A stretch of 64,000 bases of DNA from Corynebacterium sp. HMSC27B11 (GTDB lineage Bacteria > Actinomycetota > Actinomycetes > Mycobacteriales > Mycobacteriaceae), in NCBI RefSeq assembly GCF_001815985.1, contig NZ_KV823538.1:62001-126000 (forward strand), read 5' to 3'. Numbering within the stretch: position 1 is the stretch's first letter; the number at the start of each line of letters is the position of its first letter. Shown here one piece after another: positions 1 through 9,045 of this stretch. Made by a program: the position numbers and the translations under genes. The notes under the pieces were generated by a model, which saw only the letters and a program-made list of their open reading frames with translations, was not told the DNA's origin and made no database searches.

Positions 1-646
1 GCTCGCCGCGATCCAGGGCCTCGTTGAGGACCTTCGAAGAATCGATGAGCATCGGAGCCAGGCGGTCCGCGTAGGACAGGAAGTACTGCACGACCTCCTC
101 CGGCTCAATCGCGCGGCGGTTGTACATCTTCACCAGCATCTGGTTCTTCTTATCCAGCGCGGATTCGATCTTCTGGCGCAGGATGGACTCGTCCAGCAGG
201 TCCTGGGCGCGGATGCCGACGCGGCCGACCTTGTCCTGGTAGGTCGGGCCGATGCCGCGGCCGGTGGTGCCGATGGCGCGCTTGCCGAGGAAACGCTCGG
301 AGACGCGGTCGATCGCCACGTGGTACGGGGCGACGAGCTGAGCGTTGGCGGAAACACGCAGGTGAGAGGTGTCCGCACCGCGGGCCTGAAGGCCGTCGAT
401 CTCCTCGAACAGGGCCTCCAGGTTCACCACGCAGCCATTGCCAATGATGGAGGTCGCATTGTCGGAGAGGATGCCGGCTGGCAGGAGCTTCAGCTCATAC
501 TTCTCCCCTCCCACGACGACGGTGTGGCCGGCGTTGTTACCGCCGTTGGGCTTCACGACGTAATCGACCTGGCCACCCAGGATGTCCGTCGCCTTACCCT
601 TGCCCTCATCGCCCCACTGGGCACCGACAACGATGATTGCTGCCAT
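1..646 (-). CDS. purA: Adenylosuccinate synthetase (N-terminal part)
   Basis: Catalyses the GTP-dependent joining of IMP and aspartate to adenylosuccinate, the first committed step of AMP synthesis in the cytoplasm. The N-terminus reads [21 protein letters not shown], which holds the family's GDEGKGK GTP-binding loop, followed by [10 protein letters not shown] and [17 protein letters not shown], both PurA signatures. About 215 residues are visible; the rest lies beyond base 1. The ATG is the first in frame and matches the usual family start. It is followed in the direction of transcription by nothing visible; the upstream neighbour on the same strand is the GltS-like gene, with a 51-base gap. 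Identification is certain. Confidence 0.97.
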   Translation of the reverse strand, partial: MAAIIVVGAQWGDEGKGKATDILGGQVDYVVKPNGGNNAGHTVVVGGEKYELKLLPAGILSDNATSIIGNGCVVNLEALFEEIDGLQARGADTSHLRVSANAQLVAPYHVAIDRVSERFLGKRAIGTTGRGIGPTYQDKVGRVGIRAQDLLDESILRQKIESALDKKNQMLVKMYNRRAIEPEEVVQYFLSYADRLAPMLIDSSKVLNEALDRGE

Positions 647-697
647 TTGACTTCTCTTGTCCTCGCTTATTGGGGGTAGTCCAACTTAAAGATCATA

Positions 698-2035
698 CTA
701 CGAGGTCGCAGCCCGACTCTTCTTCAGCGCGATGATCGGCGGGATCAGCATCACCAGCCCGGCGATGAGGGCGACTCCGCCGAAGAGCCACACCAGCCCC
801 GCGATGATCGCGATGGGTGCGAGGATCGCCGCAGCGATCTCGAAGGGGGCGAAGCCCACGTAGGCCATACCGAACTCTTCGAGGGTTCCGGAGCGCATCT
901 CCGGGTCGACGATCTTCAGCACGGCAATACCCGTGGCCACCGAGGCGGTGGCCCAGCCCCAGCCGAACACCGCGCGTTCGAACCAGCCGTGGTCGAAGGT
1001 GCGGGGTGCAATGTAGAAGAAGAGGAACAGGCAGAACGCCAGCCCCACCAGGAACAGGATGATCAGCGGGACGATGTAGCTCGCAACCACCGCCGGGATG
1101 ATGGACGCGATACCCACCGCCACCAGGAAGTCCGTCGACGCACCCGAGACTGAGCCCATCAGCTTCGTGTCCAGATAGTGTGGAGCCTTGAGCAGGTGCA
1201 GCGCACCCACTCCGGCCAGGCCCACGAGGAAGGCCATCGCGAACAGCGGGAAGCTCAAGGCCGGGAAGGTCTCGTTGACCCAGTTGGTCAGGATATTCGC
1301 CAGGAAGATCGTCACGGTCAGCACCGCGATGTGCAGCGCGATCGGCTCAATCGAGGATGGGCTCGTGGTCGCCCGCCCCACGCTCGGTCGCTGACCGGGC
1401 AGGGAAATAATGCCGGTGCGCATATCCTCCGGCAGCTGGTCCAGGCGAGGCAGCTCATTGGTGTGGCCCCGCTTCGAACCCCACCGGGCGAAGATCACAC
1501 CACCAATGATCGCGGAGAACATGCCCACCGCAGCGGCGGTGAAGCCCAGGCTCGTGGCCTCAGTCATGCCCGCGGAGTCCAGCGCGCCACCAACCGCGGC
1601 CGCGACGCCGAAACCACCGACGAAGCCGACGGGCAGCATGATGCCGAACCAGTCTGGCGTCCCAAACAGTGGGGCGAACAGCAGCACACCCAACAGTGCG
1701 AAGAAGCCCCACTGCGCCAGGTACATGCCCACGGAGTAGGACCACATCGTGCGCGCGCCCTGGCGCACCTTGGCGTCGAAATTCATCGTGAACGGCAGCG
1801 CACCGAAGACGACGGCGATGAGGATGGTCGCATAGTCCCCGAAGTGCTCGCTGAACTGGATCAGCCCCAACCCGTTGGGCCCCAGCAGCAGACCCAGCAG
1901 ACCCGCTGTGATCGGGGCGGGGATCAAGAGTTTCTGGAACCAGGGAATGAAGCGCCGCATGAGGTTGCCTACGATGAGCAGCACCGAAATCCAGCCGATA
2001 TCCATCACGACGTCGAAGGGTGTGAAGCCATCCAC
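698..2035 (-). CDS. GltS-like sodium/glutamate symporter family membrane protein
   Basis: A 445-residue polytopic inner-membrane protein with about ten to twelve hydrophobic segments. Its arrangement of two similar halves, each with a glycine-rich loop (around residues 138-148, FVGGFGVAAAVGG, and around 297-305, MGSVSGASTDF), is what the sodium/glutamate symporter (GltS, ESS) family shows. The central loop (about residues 185-230) is hydrophilic. The substrate cannot be read from sequence; glutamate or another organic anion is the family-based guess. It starts 103 bases from the divergent gene at 2139, so the gap should carry promoters for both. It lies upstream of purA on the same strand. 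Confidence 0.75.
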   Translation of the reverse strand: MDGFTPFDVVMDIGWISVLLIVGNLMRRFIPWFQKLLIPAPITAGLLGLLLGPNGLGLIQFSEHFGDYATILIAVVFGALPFTMNFDAKVRQGARTMWSYSVGMYLAQWGFFALLGVLLFAPLFGTPDWFGIMLPVGFVGGFGVAAAVGGALDSAGMTEATSLGFTAAAVGMFSAIIGGVIFARWGSKRGHTNELPRLDQLPEDMRTGIISLPGQRPSVGRATTSPSSIEPIALHIAVLTVTIFLANILTNWVNETFPALSFPLFAMAFLVGLAGVGALHLLKAPHYLDTKLMGSVSGASTDFLVAVGIASIIPAVVASYIVPLIILFLVGLAFCLFLFFYIAPRTFDHGWFERAVFGWGWATASVATGIAVLKIVDPEMRSGTLEEFGMAYVGFAPFEIAAAILAPIAIIAGLVWLFGGVALIAGLVMLIPPIIALKKSRAATS

Positions 2036-2138
2036 GTGAATAAATCACCTTTCTTCTCTTACGGGTTCTCACGGGCGGCTGTCATCGCGTTTGGCTCACT
2101 CTCTCGCGGTGGTGGCCACCCGGGTTAAGCTAAACGCC

Positions 2139-3017
2139 ATGATAGTCGTGTTGCTCACTCCAGAATCCAACTTCACGGACCAGGACGTCCGCGCTGCCGT
2201 CGGCGAGAGCCCGGAGAAGCTGGAGTTTCACGAGGTCTCCACGATCCCGACCCGCCGCGAGCTGAAGGTTCTGAACCCGCTGCCGAGCCTGGTCACCGAG
2301 CCCACCCCCACGCTCGACGAGATCGCGGCCCAACCGGACGTGCCCCACCAGGGCGAGCCGCAGCCCGCCCCGCACGTGACCAGTGAGCCGGTGCGGGTGG
2401 TCGTCATCGGTGAGGACGCCACCGTGGCCGCCGTGGCCTCCAAGCTCATGCGCATCGACGCGCTGTGGGCCCAACTGGCCTTCGTCCCCACCGGCGGGGA
2501 GAGCGACATCGCACACAGCTGGGGACTGCCCGAGGAACCGGGCGCAGCACTGGAGTTCGCGCTCACCGCCCCGCCGGTCCCCACGCCCGTCATCCGCGAC
2601 GACCACTCCATCGTGGTGCTGGGCAGCGCGGAGCTGACCGGGCCGGAGGGCGGGGAGCTTTTCGGGGAGGTCATCGTGGACTCCGACACGCTCTACCACC
2701 ACGACCGCGGGGCACGCGGGGACTTCACCCACGGGGTCCGGCTGGTGCCGACCCCGTCGGCGCCGGGGATCGCCGCAGTGCAGCTGCCGAGCCCGGAGCA
2801 GGTCAAGCACCTGGAAAAGGCCCGTTCGGGTGGCTGGTGGGCGAGGTTTACCGCGGGCTTCCGACCGCCGGCCGAGCCCACGATCTTGAAGGGCCGGGCG
2901 CTGCAGGCCGGCGCCCGGGAGATGACGGTCACCCGCGATACGGTCACGCACCCGCGGCCACTGAAGGCCGTGACCTTCTACCGGCACCTGCGCGACGGGC
3001 AGTTCATCCGCCGCTAG
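2139..3017 (+). CDS. Conserved hypothetical protein (292 aa)
   Basis: I do not recognise the family. The protein is soluble, with no signal peptide or membrane segment. It starts MIVVLLTPESNF, an alternating hydrophobic strand typical of a Rossmann-like fold, and a second such strand (VRVVVIGEDATVAAVA) occurs near residue 90. The two are separated by a Pro-rich, acidic linker (about residues 50-85). The C-terminal third is basic and ends KAVTFYRHLRDGQFIRR. A possible distant relationship to nucleotide- or lipid-kinase-like folds is only speculation. I chose the ATG at 2139 over an upstream in-frame ATG at 2091 because the protein then begins directly with the first predicted strand. It is transcribed away from the GltS-like gene. 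Confidence 0.7.
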   Translation: MIVVLLTPESNFTDQDVRAAVGESPEKLEFHEVSTIPTRRELKVLNPLPSLVTEPTPTLDEIAAQPDVPHQGEPQPAPHVTSEPVRVVVIGEDATVAAVASKLMRIDALWAQLAFVPTGGESDIAHSWGLPEEPGAALEFALTAPPVPTPVIRDDHSIVVLGSAELTGPEGGELFGEVIVDSDTLYHHDRGARGDFTHGVRLVPTPSAPGIAAVQLPSPEQVKHLEKARSGGWWARFTAGFRPPAEPTILKGRALQAGAREMTVTRDTVTHPRPLKAVTFYRHLRDGQFIRR

Positions 3018-3029
3018 CAGCGGTGGCGA

Positions 3030-4331
3030 TCAGTCCTCGTCGAAATCTGGGTCCTCGCCCCAGACCTCCGGCGGGTGCCACGGATTCTTCACCGTGGGCG
3101 CCAGAGAGGCCATCGCGGAGGGGCGGGAGTAGCCGCAGACCATCAGCGCATCCACGATCGCGGAGCGCACCTGCGCCACGATCACCAGACCTGAGAGCCC
3201 CTGGTTTGGAATGATCTCCGGCTTGGCCTCCGAAGCGAGCTTCTGCAGCGCACGGATCACTTCCGGGATCTCCACCAGCTCCTGGCGGCTGCCACGGGTG
3301 CCACCCATCGTGTACAGCGCGCCCAGGTGGCCGAGTGCGTCGGAGAGGTCACGGACGACCTCCACGAGCTCCTCCGACACCGGCTCGCCATCCTCCACCA
3401 TGATCTCCGCCCGGCGGGCGAGAACCCGGATGTTGCGGACCAGGTTATCCACCGGCAGGAGCGCCCGCTGCATGGAGCGGGAGTGGCGCCGGGCGGACCA
3501 GTAGAGCGGAGAGATGGTGACGATCTCGTCTCCACCCTTAGACTCCGCCATCAGGGAGTTCACCGTGGATTGGGTGCCGCGCGCGGTCTCTAGCGCCTCA
3601 GCGAGGGCGTCGCCGTCGCCGAGCTCCATCGCCGCCGCAACCTCATCGAGGACGAGCGCGGACTTGGAGATCAGGGAGGACAGGTCACGGCGGGCGGCGC
3701 GCAGCGGAGAGCGGGGAACGATAGCCATGACGAGCATGCCGATCACCCCGCCGATCAGGGCGTCGACCATGCGGTCGGTAGAACCCCCGGAGCCGGGAGG
3801 CAACAAGGTGGCGATCAGCACCCCGGTATTGGCAGCCTGCATCGCGACCATCGGACTGCGGTCGACGAAGCTAGCGATAACGATGCCGGTGAAGACCACC
3901 ACGGCGATCTGCCAATAACCAGCACCAATCTCCCGGATCACGAGGTCGCCGATGCCCACGCCGAGGCTGACCCCCAGCACCAGTTCGAAGGCGCGGCGCA
4001 GGCGCTTGCCCCCGTTGACCCCCAGGGTGATGATGCCCGCCATCGGGGCGAAGAACGGGTTGTGGTGGCCGAAAACCTCGATCGCAATGAAATACGCCAG
4101 CGCGGCGGCGAGCGCGCACTGGAAGGCGAAGATGATGGAGACCTGCACGCGCGCTAGGCGCTGCTTCGGTGCAATGTCTCGGATGCTGCGCGCCGCGGCC
4201 GCGATGCCCGGCCGGCGGCGGATCAGGGCACGCAGCCGGGCTCGCGCGGGGCGGGACTGGGCCTCCTCTTTATCGAGGATTTCGCCCAGGTCCTCCCCCA
4301 GCGGGATATCTTTCGGCCGATGCGTGCTCAT
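3030..4331 (-). CDS. FUSC-family (aromatic acid exporter type) membrane protein
   Basis: A 433-residue inner-membrane protein. After a charged N-terminus of about 60 residues come around six closely spaced hydrophobic segments (about residues 65-215), including GHHNPFFAPMAGIITLGVNG, which resembles the core of the fusaric acid resistance / ArAE fold. A long helical, charged cytoplasmic region follows (about residues 220-380). The family exports aromatic or other organic acids, but the substrate here is unknown. The ATG at 4331 is preceded by GAAGGGC at a good distance, so it is preferred to an upstream in-frame start at 4370. A second FUSC-type gene begins at 63132. Confidence 0.8.
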   Translation of the reverse strand: MSTHRPKDIPLGEDLGEILDKEEAQSRPARARLRALIRRRPGIAAAARSIRDIAPKQRLARVQVSIIFAFQCALAAALAYFIAIEVFGHHNPFFAPMAGIITLGVNGGKRLRRAFELVLGVSLGVGIGDLVIREIGAGYWQIAVVVFTGIVIASFVDRSPMVAMQAANTGVLIATLLPPGSGGSTDRMVDALIGGVIGMLVMAIVPRSPLRAARRDLSSLISKSALVLDEVAAAMELGDGDALAEALETARGTQSTVNSLMAESKGGDEIVTISPLYWSARRHSRSMQRALLPVDNLVRNIRVLARRAEIMVEDGEPVSEELVEVVRDLSDALGHLGALYTMGGTRGSRQELVEIPEVIRALQKLASEAKPEIIPNQGLSGLVIVAQVRSAIVDALMVCGYSRPSAMASLAPTVKNPWHPPEVWGEDPDFDED

Positions 4332-4397
4332 GCCCTTCAGTGTGCCACGTCCGCCTGTGGCCCCGGGCACGAAGGGCTGAGAGCTAGAGGGCCCGCC

Positions 4398-4859
4398 TTA
4401 CAGCTTGTCGACGTCCTCGAGGTTCATCGCCGGCACGGCTGCGGGGTCGCAGTCGTTGAGCAGGTTGAGGCAGCGGATGACCTCGTCGTCCTCGTTGATG
4501 CGCTTCGCGGCGACGACGAGCGCGCCGATCGCGCGGAGAACGCCCTGGTTGGGGACGTGATTCCACGGCACTGGGCCGGTGCCCCGCCAGCCGTTGCCGC
4601 GCAGCGCATCCAGGCCCCGGTGGTAGCCGGTGCGGGCGCAGGCGTAGGCGGTGACCGGCTCGTCGGCCTCGATCAGGCGGAAGGCCAGCGCGGCCCACGC
4701 ACCGGAGTCCTTCGGGTTGGCTTTCGCGATCTTCGCCAGCGAGTCCAGGTCCGCGCCCGCGTCATCGGCGGTGACGGCGCTGGTCAGTTCCTCCGGCAGG
4801 CGAACCTCGGGGTGCTCGGCACCGAAGAGATCACGGCCGGTACGCAGTTGTTCAGCCAT
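4398..4859 (-). CDS. DUF3151 domain-containing protein
   Basis: A 153-residue soluble protein that matches the actinobacterial DUF3151 family: the N-terminal stretch LFGAEHPEVRLPEE, the central AWAALAF and the GYHRGLDALRGNGWRGTGPVPW block are characteristic. Helix-rich and tetratricopeptide-like in appearance, its biochemical function is unknown. It sits directly downstream of the class II aldolase gene (71 bases apart, same strand), as it does in mycobacteria (Rv0360c near fba), so cotranscription with fba is likely. Confidence 0.9.
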   Translation of the reverse strand: MAEQLRTGRDLFGAEHPEVRLPEELTSAVTADDAGADLDSLAKIAKANPKDSGAWAALAFRLIEADEPVTAYACARTGYHRGLDALRGNGWRGTGPVPWNHVPNQGVLRAIGALVVAAKRINEDDEVIRCLNLLNDCDPAAVPAMNLEDVDKL

Positions 4860-4930
4860 TGGTCGTTCCTCCTGATCAGTTATTGCATCGGCGCGGGAGC
4901 ATTCACTACCCGCGCCACCTGAAGCGGGTG

Positions 4931-5965
4931 TTACTTGCCCAGCGTGTTGCCTGCGGAGCGCAGGTCCTGGCAGGCCTCGACGACGCGCTCGGACATCGCC
5001 TGCTCGGCCTTGCGCAGGTAGGAGCGCGGGTCGAAGACCTTCTTGTTGCCGACCTCGCCGTCGATCTTGAACACGCCGTCGTAGTTTTCGAACATGTGGC
5101 GCGCGACCGGGTTGGTGAAGGAGTACTGCGTGTCGGTGTCGATGTTCATCTTGATGACGCCGTAGCGCAGGGACTCCTCGATCTTCTCCTTCTCGGAGCC
5201 GGAGCCACCGTGGAAGACGAAGTCGAATGGGTTGGCCCCCTCAGCCAGGCCCAGCTTCTTCTCCGCGACCTTCTGGCCCATGTCCAGGACCTCCGGGCGC
5301 AGCTTCACGTTGCCCGGCTTGTAGATGCCGTGGACGTTGCCGAAGGTTGCGGCCAGCAGGTAGCGGCCCTTATCCCCCAGGCCGAGGACGTCGATGGTCT
5401 TCTCGAAGTCCTCTTCGGTGGTGTAGAGGTTTGCGTTCGGGTCGGCGGAGACACCGTCCTCCTCGCCACCGACGACGCCGATCTCAACCTCGAGGACGAT
5501 GTTTGCGGCGACGGACTTGTCGAGCAGGTCCTTGGCGATCTGCAGGTTCTCGTCAATCGGGGTGGCAGAGCCGTCCCACATGTGGGACTGGAACAGCGGG
5601 TTCTCACCGGCCTCGACGCGCTTGCGGGAGATCTCCAGCAGCGGCAGGACGAAGGTGTCCAGCTTCTCCTTCTGGCAGTGGTCGGTGTGCAGGGCGACGT
5701 TCACGCCGTAGTGCTTGGCGGCCTCGTGGGTGAATGCCGCGAGAGCCTCCGCACCGGCCACCATGTTCTTCACATTCAGGCCGGAACCGAACTCCGCGCC
5801 ACCGATGGAGAACTGGATGATGCCGTCGGACTCGGCATCCGCGAAGCCCTTCAGGGCTGCGTTGATGGTCTCGGAGGAGGTGCAGTTAATCGCCGGGTAC
5901 GCGAAGCCACCCTCCTTAGCCTTGTCCAGCATGTCGCGGTAGACGTCCGGGGTTGCAATTGCCAT
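4931..5965 (-). CDS. fba: Class II fructose-bisphosphate aldolase
   Basis: Cleaves fructose 1,6-bisphosphate to dihydroxyacetone phosphate and glyceraldehyde 3-phosphate in glycolysis, and runs in reverse in gluconeogenesis. Its 344 residues are full length for the actinobacterial class II enzyme. Visible signatures are NVALHTDHCQKEKLD (residues around 105-120, with the catalytic Asp and a zinc-binding His), LEVEIGVVGGEEDG, FGNVHGIYKPGNVKLRP and FVFHGGSGSEKEKI (zinc-binding His and phosphate-binding loop). It starts at ATG with GGAGGC upstream. Downstream it leads into the DUF3151 gene. Confidence 0.97.
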   Translation of the reverse strand: MAIATPDVYRDMLDKAKEGGFAYPAINCTSSETINAALKGFADAESDGIIQFSIGGAEFGSGLNVKNMVAGAEALAAFTHEAAKHYGVNVALHTDHCQKEKLDTFVLPLLEISRKRVEAGENPLFQSHMWDGSATPIDENLQIAKDLLDKSVAANIVLEVEIGVVGGEEDGVSADPNANLYTTEEDFEKTIDVLGLGDKGRYLLAATFGNVHGIYKPGNVKLRPEVLDMGQKVAEKKLGLAEGANPFDFVFHGGSGSEKEKIEESLRYGVIKMNIDTDTQYSFTNPVARHMFENYDGVFKIDGEVGNKKVFDPRSYLRKAEQAMSERVVEACQDLRSAGNTLGK

Positions 5966-6155
5966 TGATGCCTCCTAAGTGCCGCTTCGGGGCGGCATGG
6001 GCCACCCGCTCAGCATGATTTACTCACCTGAATTATGCCTGCACTTCATTCTACGCGTCGGCAGCCCCGCCGGTCCCCGCCCGTTTGAGGGGGCAAGCAG
6101 CACGGGCAGGTGGCAAAGAACCCTTGCGACCAGGGATTCCCGAAAAGGTGGCGCG

Positions 6156-7355
6156 CTAGTTCCCCTGCTCGCGCTGGGCGGCCTCCAACCCCGTGATGCG
6201 CGCGGCAGCCTCCATCAGCTTCCACCCGGAAAGCTGCACCGAAAGATCGCGCTCGGCGATGTCTGAACTAGCCACCGCCCCGGCGATCGTCGCGCCAACC
6301 AGGCCACCGGAATGCGGCAACGTCGCGTCCCGATCCCACCGCGACGGGAACACCGGCAGACCATCGACTTCCAGGCGGTAGCGCCAGGCGGACTCCGCGG
6401 AGTGCAGCACGATCCGGCGCGCCTGGGAGCGGGCCTTGCGCGTGCGCGGCCCCAGCTCCGGCAGCTTCTCCGCCGCGAGCGCCAGGTAACGGACGAGGAT
6501 GCCGTTGAACAGGCCACCGTCGCCACCAGCGGTGGGCGCGGTGATGACGTAGTTGGAGTTGGTCAGGTGCTCGGAGATCGCGTCGATGAGTCCGCAAGCG
6601 CGGTAGATATAGTCCATCCCGGCCTCGGAGACCTCATCGTCCCCAACGCGGGCCTGCTCGCGCTCAGCGACCGCCAGCTCGACGCAGGCGCCGAGGGCAA
6701 CGCCCTGGCAGTAGCTGTGGATCGTGGGCTCCGGGACAGGGCCGTTCATGCGCATCCACAGCCCGTCCATGACCAGGCCGTCCTCGTTGATCATGTTCTC
6801 CCAGATCCAGTCGACCAGCTGGCGAGCCAGGTCGAGACGCCCGGTGCGGGCCGCCATGATCGCGACCGGCCCGTTGGTGGGGACGTTGTAGAAAGTCTCG
6901 TTGCTGCGCCACGGCAGCACCCCCGTGAGCGAATCCACGCCCTCCAGGATGTTCTCCTCCAAGTCCTTGCGGGCAGAGACGCGCTTGACCTTGGTGTACT
7001 GCTCCGCACGCCACAAGGCCAGCGCAAGCCAGGCCTTGTCGTCGTAGTAGTTATTCCGCGTCAGCGGCGCGAGGTTACGCAGCCGCATGCCACGCAGCGT
7101 GGCCCGCAGTTCGCGCTGGCGGGCCTTGGATGGGCGACGGCGCGTGGCGTCCACCTGGCAGTCCACGTAGTGGGCCTGCCACCAGTAGTGCCACCGGTAA
7201 AAGGCCTTATCCCGCGCCAGGGGCGGCCAGGCGATCACGGCAAGATTGGTCCGCGGCACACCCCATACTTTCGAGGCGTGGCGGTCCGTGATTGCTTGCT
7301 GGGCCAGATCGGCCCGGTGATCCCAACGTTCATGCACGCCTTTAAGTCTGCCCAA
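6156..7355 (-). CDS. Glycoside hydrolase family 76-type protein (putative alpha-1,6-mannanase)
   Basis: A 399-residue protein resembling the GH76 family and mycobacterial Rv0365c. It contains NNYYDDKAWLALALWRAEQY near residue 100, an Asp-Asp-containing helix typical of the alpha/alpha toroid fold, then LPWRSNETFYNVPTNGPVAIMAAR and NEDGLVMDGLW repeats of the barrel. No signal peptide is apparent, which is unusual if it acts on extracellular mannan. A cytoplasmic or envelope-precursor role in mannan or lipoglycan turnover is possible. The start is uncertain: the frame opens at a TTG (7355), and a GTG at 7337 would shorten it by six residues. It follows the upstream trmH gene by 31 bases. Confidence 0.75.
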   Translation of the reverse strand: MGRLKGVHERWDHRADLAQQAITDRHASKVWGVPRTNLAVIAWPPLARDKAFYRWHYWWQAHYVDCQVDATRRRPSKARQRELRATLRGMRLRNLAPLTRNNYYDDKAWLALALWRAEQYTKVKRVSARKDLEENILEGVDSLTGVLPWRSNETFYNVPTNGPVAIMAARTGRLDLARQLVDWIWENMINEDGLVMDGLWMRMNGPVPEPTIHSYCQGVALGACVELAVAEREQARVGDDEVSEAGMDYIYRACGLIDAISEHLTNSNYVITAPTAGGDGGLFNGILVRYLALAAEKLPELGPRTRKARSQARRIVLHSAESAWRYRLEVDGLPVFPSRWDRDATLPHSGGLVGATIAGAVASSDIAERDLSVQLSGWKLMEAAARITGLEAAQREQGN

Positions 7356-7386
7356 TCCGGGCGATTTTCGCGAAGTTTTGCAGCTT

Positions 7387-8118
7387 TTACCAGGCCTGGG
7401 AGAGGTCCGCGTGCTGCCGGACCCAGGCGTGCATCGCGATCCCCGCCGCCACGCCCGCGTTGATCGAGCGGGTGGATCCGAATTGCGCGATGGAGACGGT
7501 CATCCGCGCCCCGCGCTGCGCCTCCTCCGTCACGCCGGGCCCTTCTTGGCCAAACAGCAGCAGGCAGCGGCGCGGTAGCTCGGCAGTTTCCAGGGGCACG
7601 GAACCGGGGGTGTTGTCCACGGCGACGACCGCCAGGTCCCGCTCCGCCGCATACTCCAGCACCTCGGCGACGGTCTTGTGGTGTTCGAGGTGCTGGTAGC
7701 GGTCGGTGACCATCGCTCCCCGTCGGTTCCAGCGCTTGCGCCCGACGATGTGGACCGTATCCACCGCGAAGGCGTTGGCGGTGCGGACGACGGTGCCGAT
7801 GTTGGCGTCGTTCTCGAAGTTTTCGATGGCGATGTGCAGCTCGTGGCGGCGGGAGTCGATGTCCGCGACGATGGCGTCCATCGTCCAGTAGCGGTAGGCG
7901 TCGACGACGTTGCGGCGGTCACCGTGTGCGAGCAGTTCCGGGTCGAAGTGTTCTTCCGTAGGCAGCGGCACCCCCGGATACTCCTGCTCCCAGGGGCCGA
8001 CGCCGACGCGGGCCTCGAACCACTCGGTCGGTCCCTTTCCGGAGTGTCCGTTGGTTTCCGATTGCTGGGCCGGCTGATGGCCTGGGTGCATGGTGTCCGG
8101 CTTTTCTTCGTGGCTCAC
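7387..8118 (-). CDS. TrmH/SpoU family RNA 2'-O-methyltransferase
   Basis: A SAM-dependent SPOUT-class RNA ribose methyltransferase of 243 residues. All three SPOUT motifs are visible: NFENDANIGTVVRTANAF (motif 1), LLLFGQEGPGV (motif 2) and SIAQFGSTRSINAGVAAGIA (motif 3). The target base in rRNA or tRNA is not predictable. The GTG start at 8118 (VSHEEKPD) overlaps the TAG stop of the upstream YhhN gene by one base, which suggests translational coupling. The frame stays open upstream into that gene, but that portion is a shadow of it. Confidence 0.9.
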   Translation of the reverse strand: MSHEEKPDTMHPGHQPAQQSETNGHSGKGPTEWFEARVGVGPWEQEYPGVPLPTEEHFDPELLAHGDRRNVVDAYRYWTMDAIVADIDSRRHELHIAIENFENDANIGTVVRTANAFAVDTVHIVGRKRWNRRGAMVTDRYQHLEHHKTVAEVLEYAAERDLAVVAVDNTPGSVPLETAELPRRCLLLFGQEGPGVTEEAQRGARMTVSIAQFGSTRSINAGVAAGIAMHAWVRQHADLSQAW

Positions 8119-8987
8119 TACGCGGTCTTTTCTTTCTTCTGACGCAGGGTGCCATTGATCCCGTCGACGAGCAGCAGCTGCGCAATGACGTAGGTCGCCA
8201 TGACCGCGCCGTCGGTAAGCGCGTCGATAATCTTGAGGGCCGTTGGCGCGGTGGGGCGCTGCGCGTGCTTCAACAGGGTGAGGCGGTTGAGGATCAGGGC
8301 GTCGGAGAGTAGGAAGAGCGTTCCGCCGAGGGCGTGGCCGTAGTCCTCCGGGGTTTCCTCTGGCGTGCTGCGAAGGAGAGACGGGTCCTGGGCCAGCACG
8401 TTGGTTGCCCCCAGGAGGGAGCCGTAGCCGCCAGCAGCGGGCAATGCCTTCGGCAGCTTCCAGCTGGCCAGCCCCAGCCCCGTTGCCAGCGCCGGTAGGT
8501 GGGCTGCAGCGACCATTGGGGAGGGCCGGGCGCCCCGCTTGGCGAGCAGCCAGATATAGGCCAGCTGGTTGGCGCTGAACCACGCCGCACCCCGGTTGAG
8601 GTTTGTGGCCCGCTCACCTGGCTCCGAGCTGCGAGACTGGGTATTCATCAGGGTGATATCCCCCAGCCAACCGCCCACAAGACCTGCGAGTAGAAGCGCC
8701 TGGTCCGCGTTGGGTGTGCGGATGGTGCGCCAGGAGCGCGGGCTATCTGCGGTGGCGCCAGGCACGAGCACAGTGCTCGCCAGCAGGGGCATGAGTGTTG
8801 GCTTCACGGCACGCGTGATGCGATCCGAGCGCGTGGCCGCGGCGGCGACGGAGACGGCACCGGCCGCCAGGTAGGCAATGCGCCCTGGGTGTGGGTGGCG
8901 GGCGGCGGCGCGCAGGGCGTGGGCGCCTTCGGCCGCTCGCTCCAGCACGTGGCTCAGGATTCGGTTCTGTGTCAGGGTGCTGCGCAT
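8118..8987 (-). CDS. YhhN-family (lysoplasmalogenase-like) membrane protein
   Basis: A 289-residue polytopic membrane protein with about eight hydrophobic segments. It shows the YhhN/TMEM86 pattern: GLVGGWLGDITLM early and GGTLFLLSDALI late, each with a conserved Asp within or next to a membrane helix. Some family members hydrolyse lysoplasmalogens; activity here is an inference. The ATG at 8987 is chosen because AAGGAGA lies seven bases upstream. An in-frame ATG at 9020 has a poorer site. Its stop overlaps the trmH start by one base. Confidence 0.8.
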   Translation of the reverse strand: MRSTLTQNRILSHVLERAAEGAHALRAAARHPHPGRIAYLAAGAVSVAAAATRSDRITRAVKPTLMPLLASTVLVPGATADSPRSWRTIRTPNADQALLLAGLVGGWLGDITLMNTQSRSSEPGERATNLNRGAAWFSANQLAYIWLLAKRGARPSPMVAAAHLPALATGLGLASWKLPKALPAAGGYGSLLGATNVLAQDPSLLRSTPEETPEDYGHALGGTLFLLSDALILNRLTLLKHAQRPTAPTALKIIDALTDGAVMATYVIAQLLLVDGINGTLRQKKEKTA

Positions 8988-9045
8988 CGGGGTCTCCTTG
9001 TGGGTTCGCGGCGCGGCCATCGCTTCACCGCGGCGGCGGGCAGGC

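Noticed and set aside
7387-8583. A longer start for the trmH gene, giving 398 residues
   Set aside because: The extra N-terminal part lies wholly inside the YhhN gene in another frame and is Arg/Pro-rich shadow sequence; the GTG at 8118 fits the one-base overlap.
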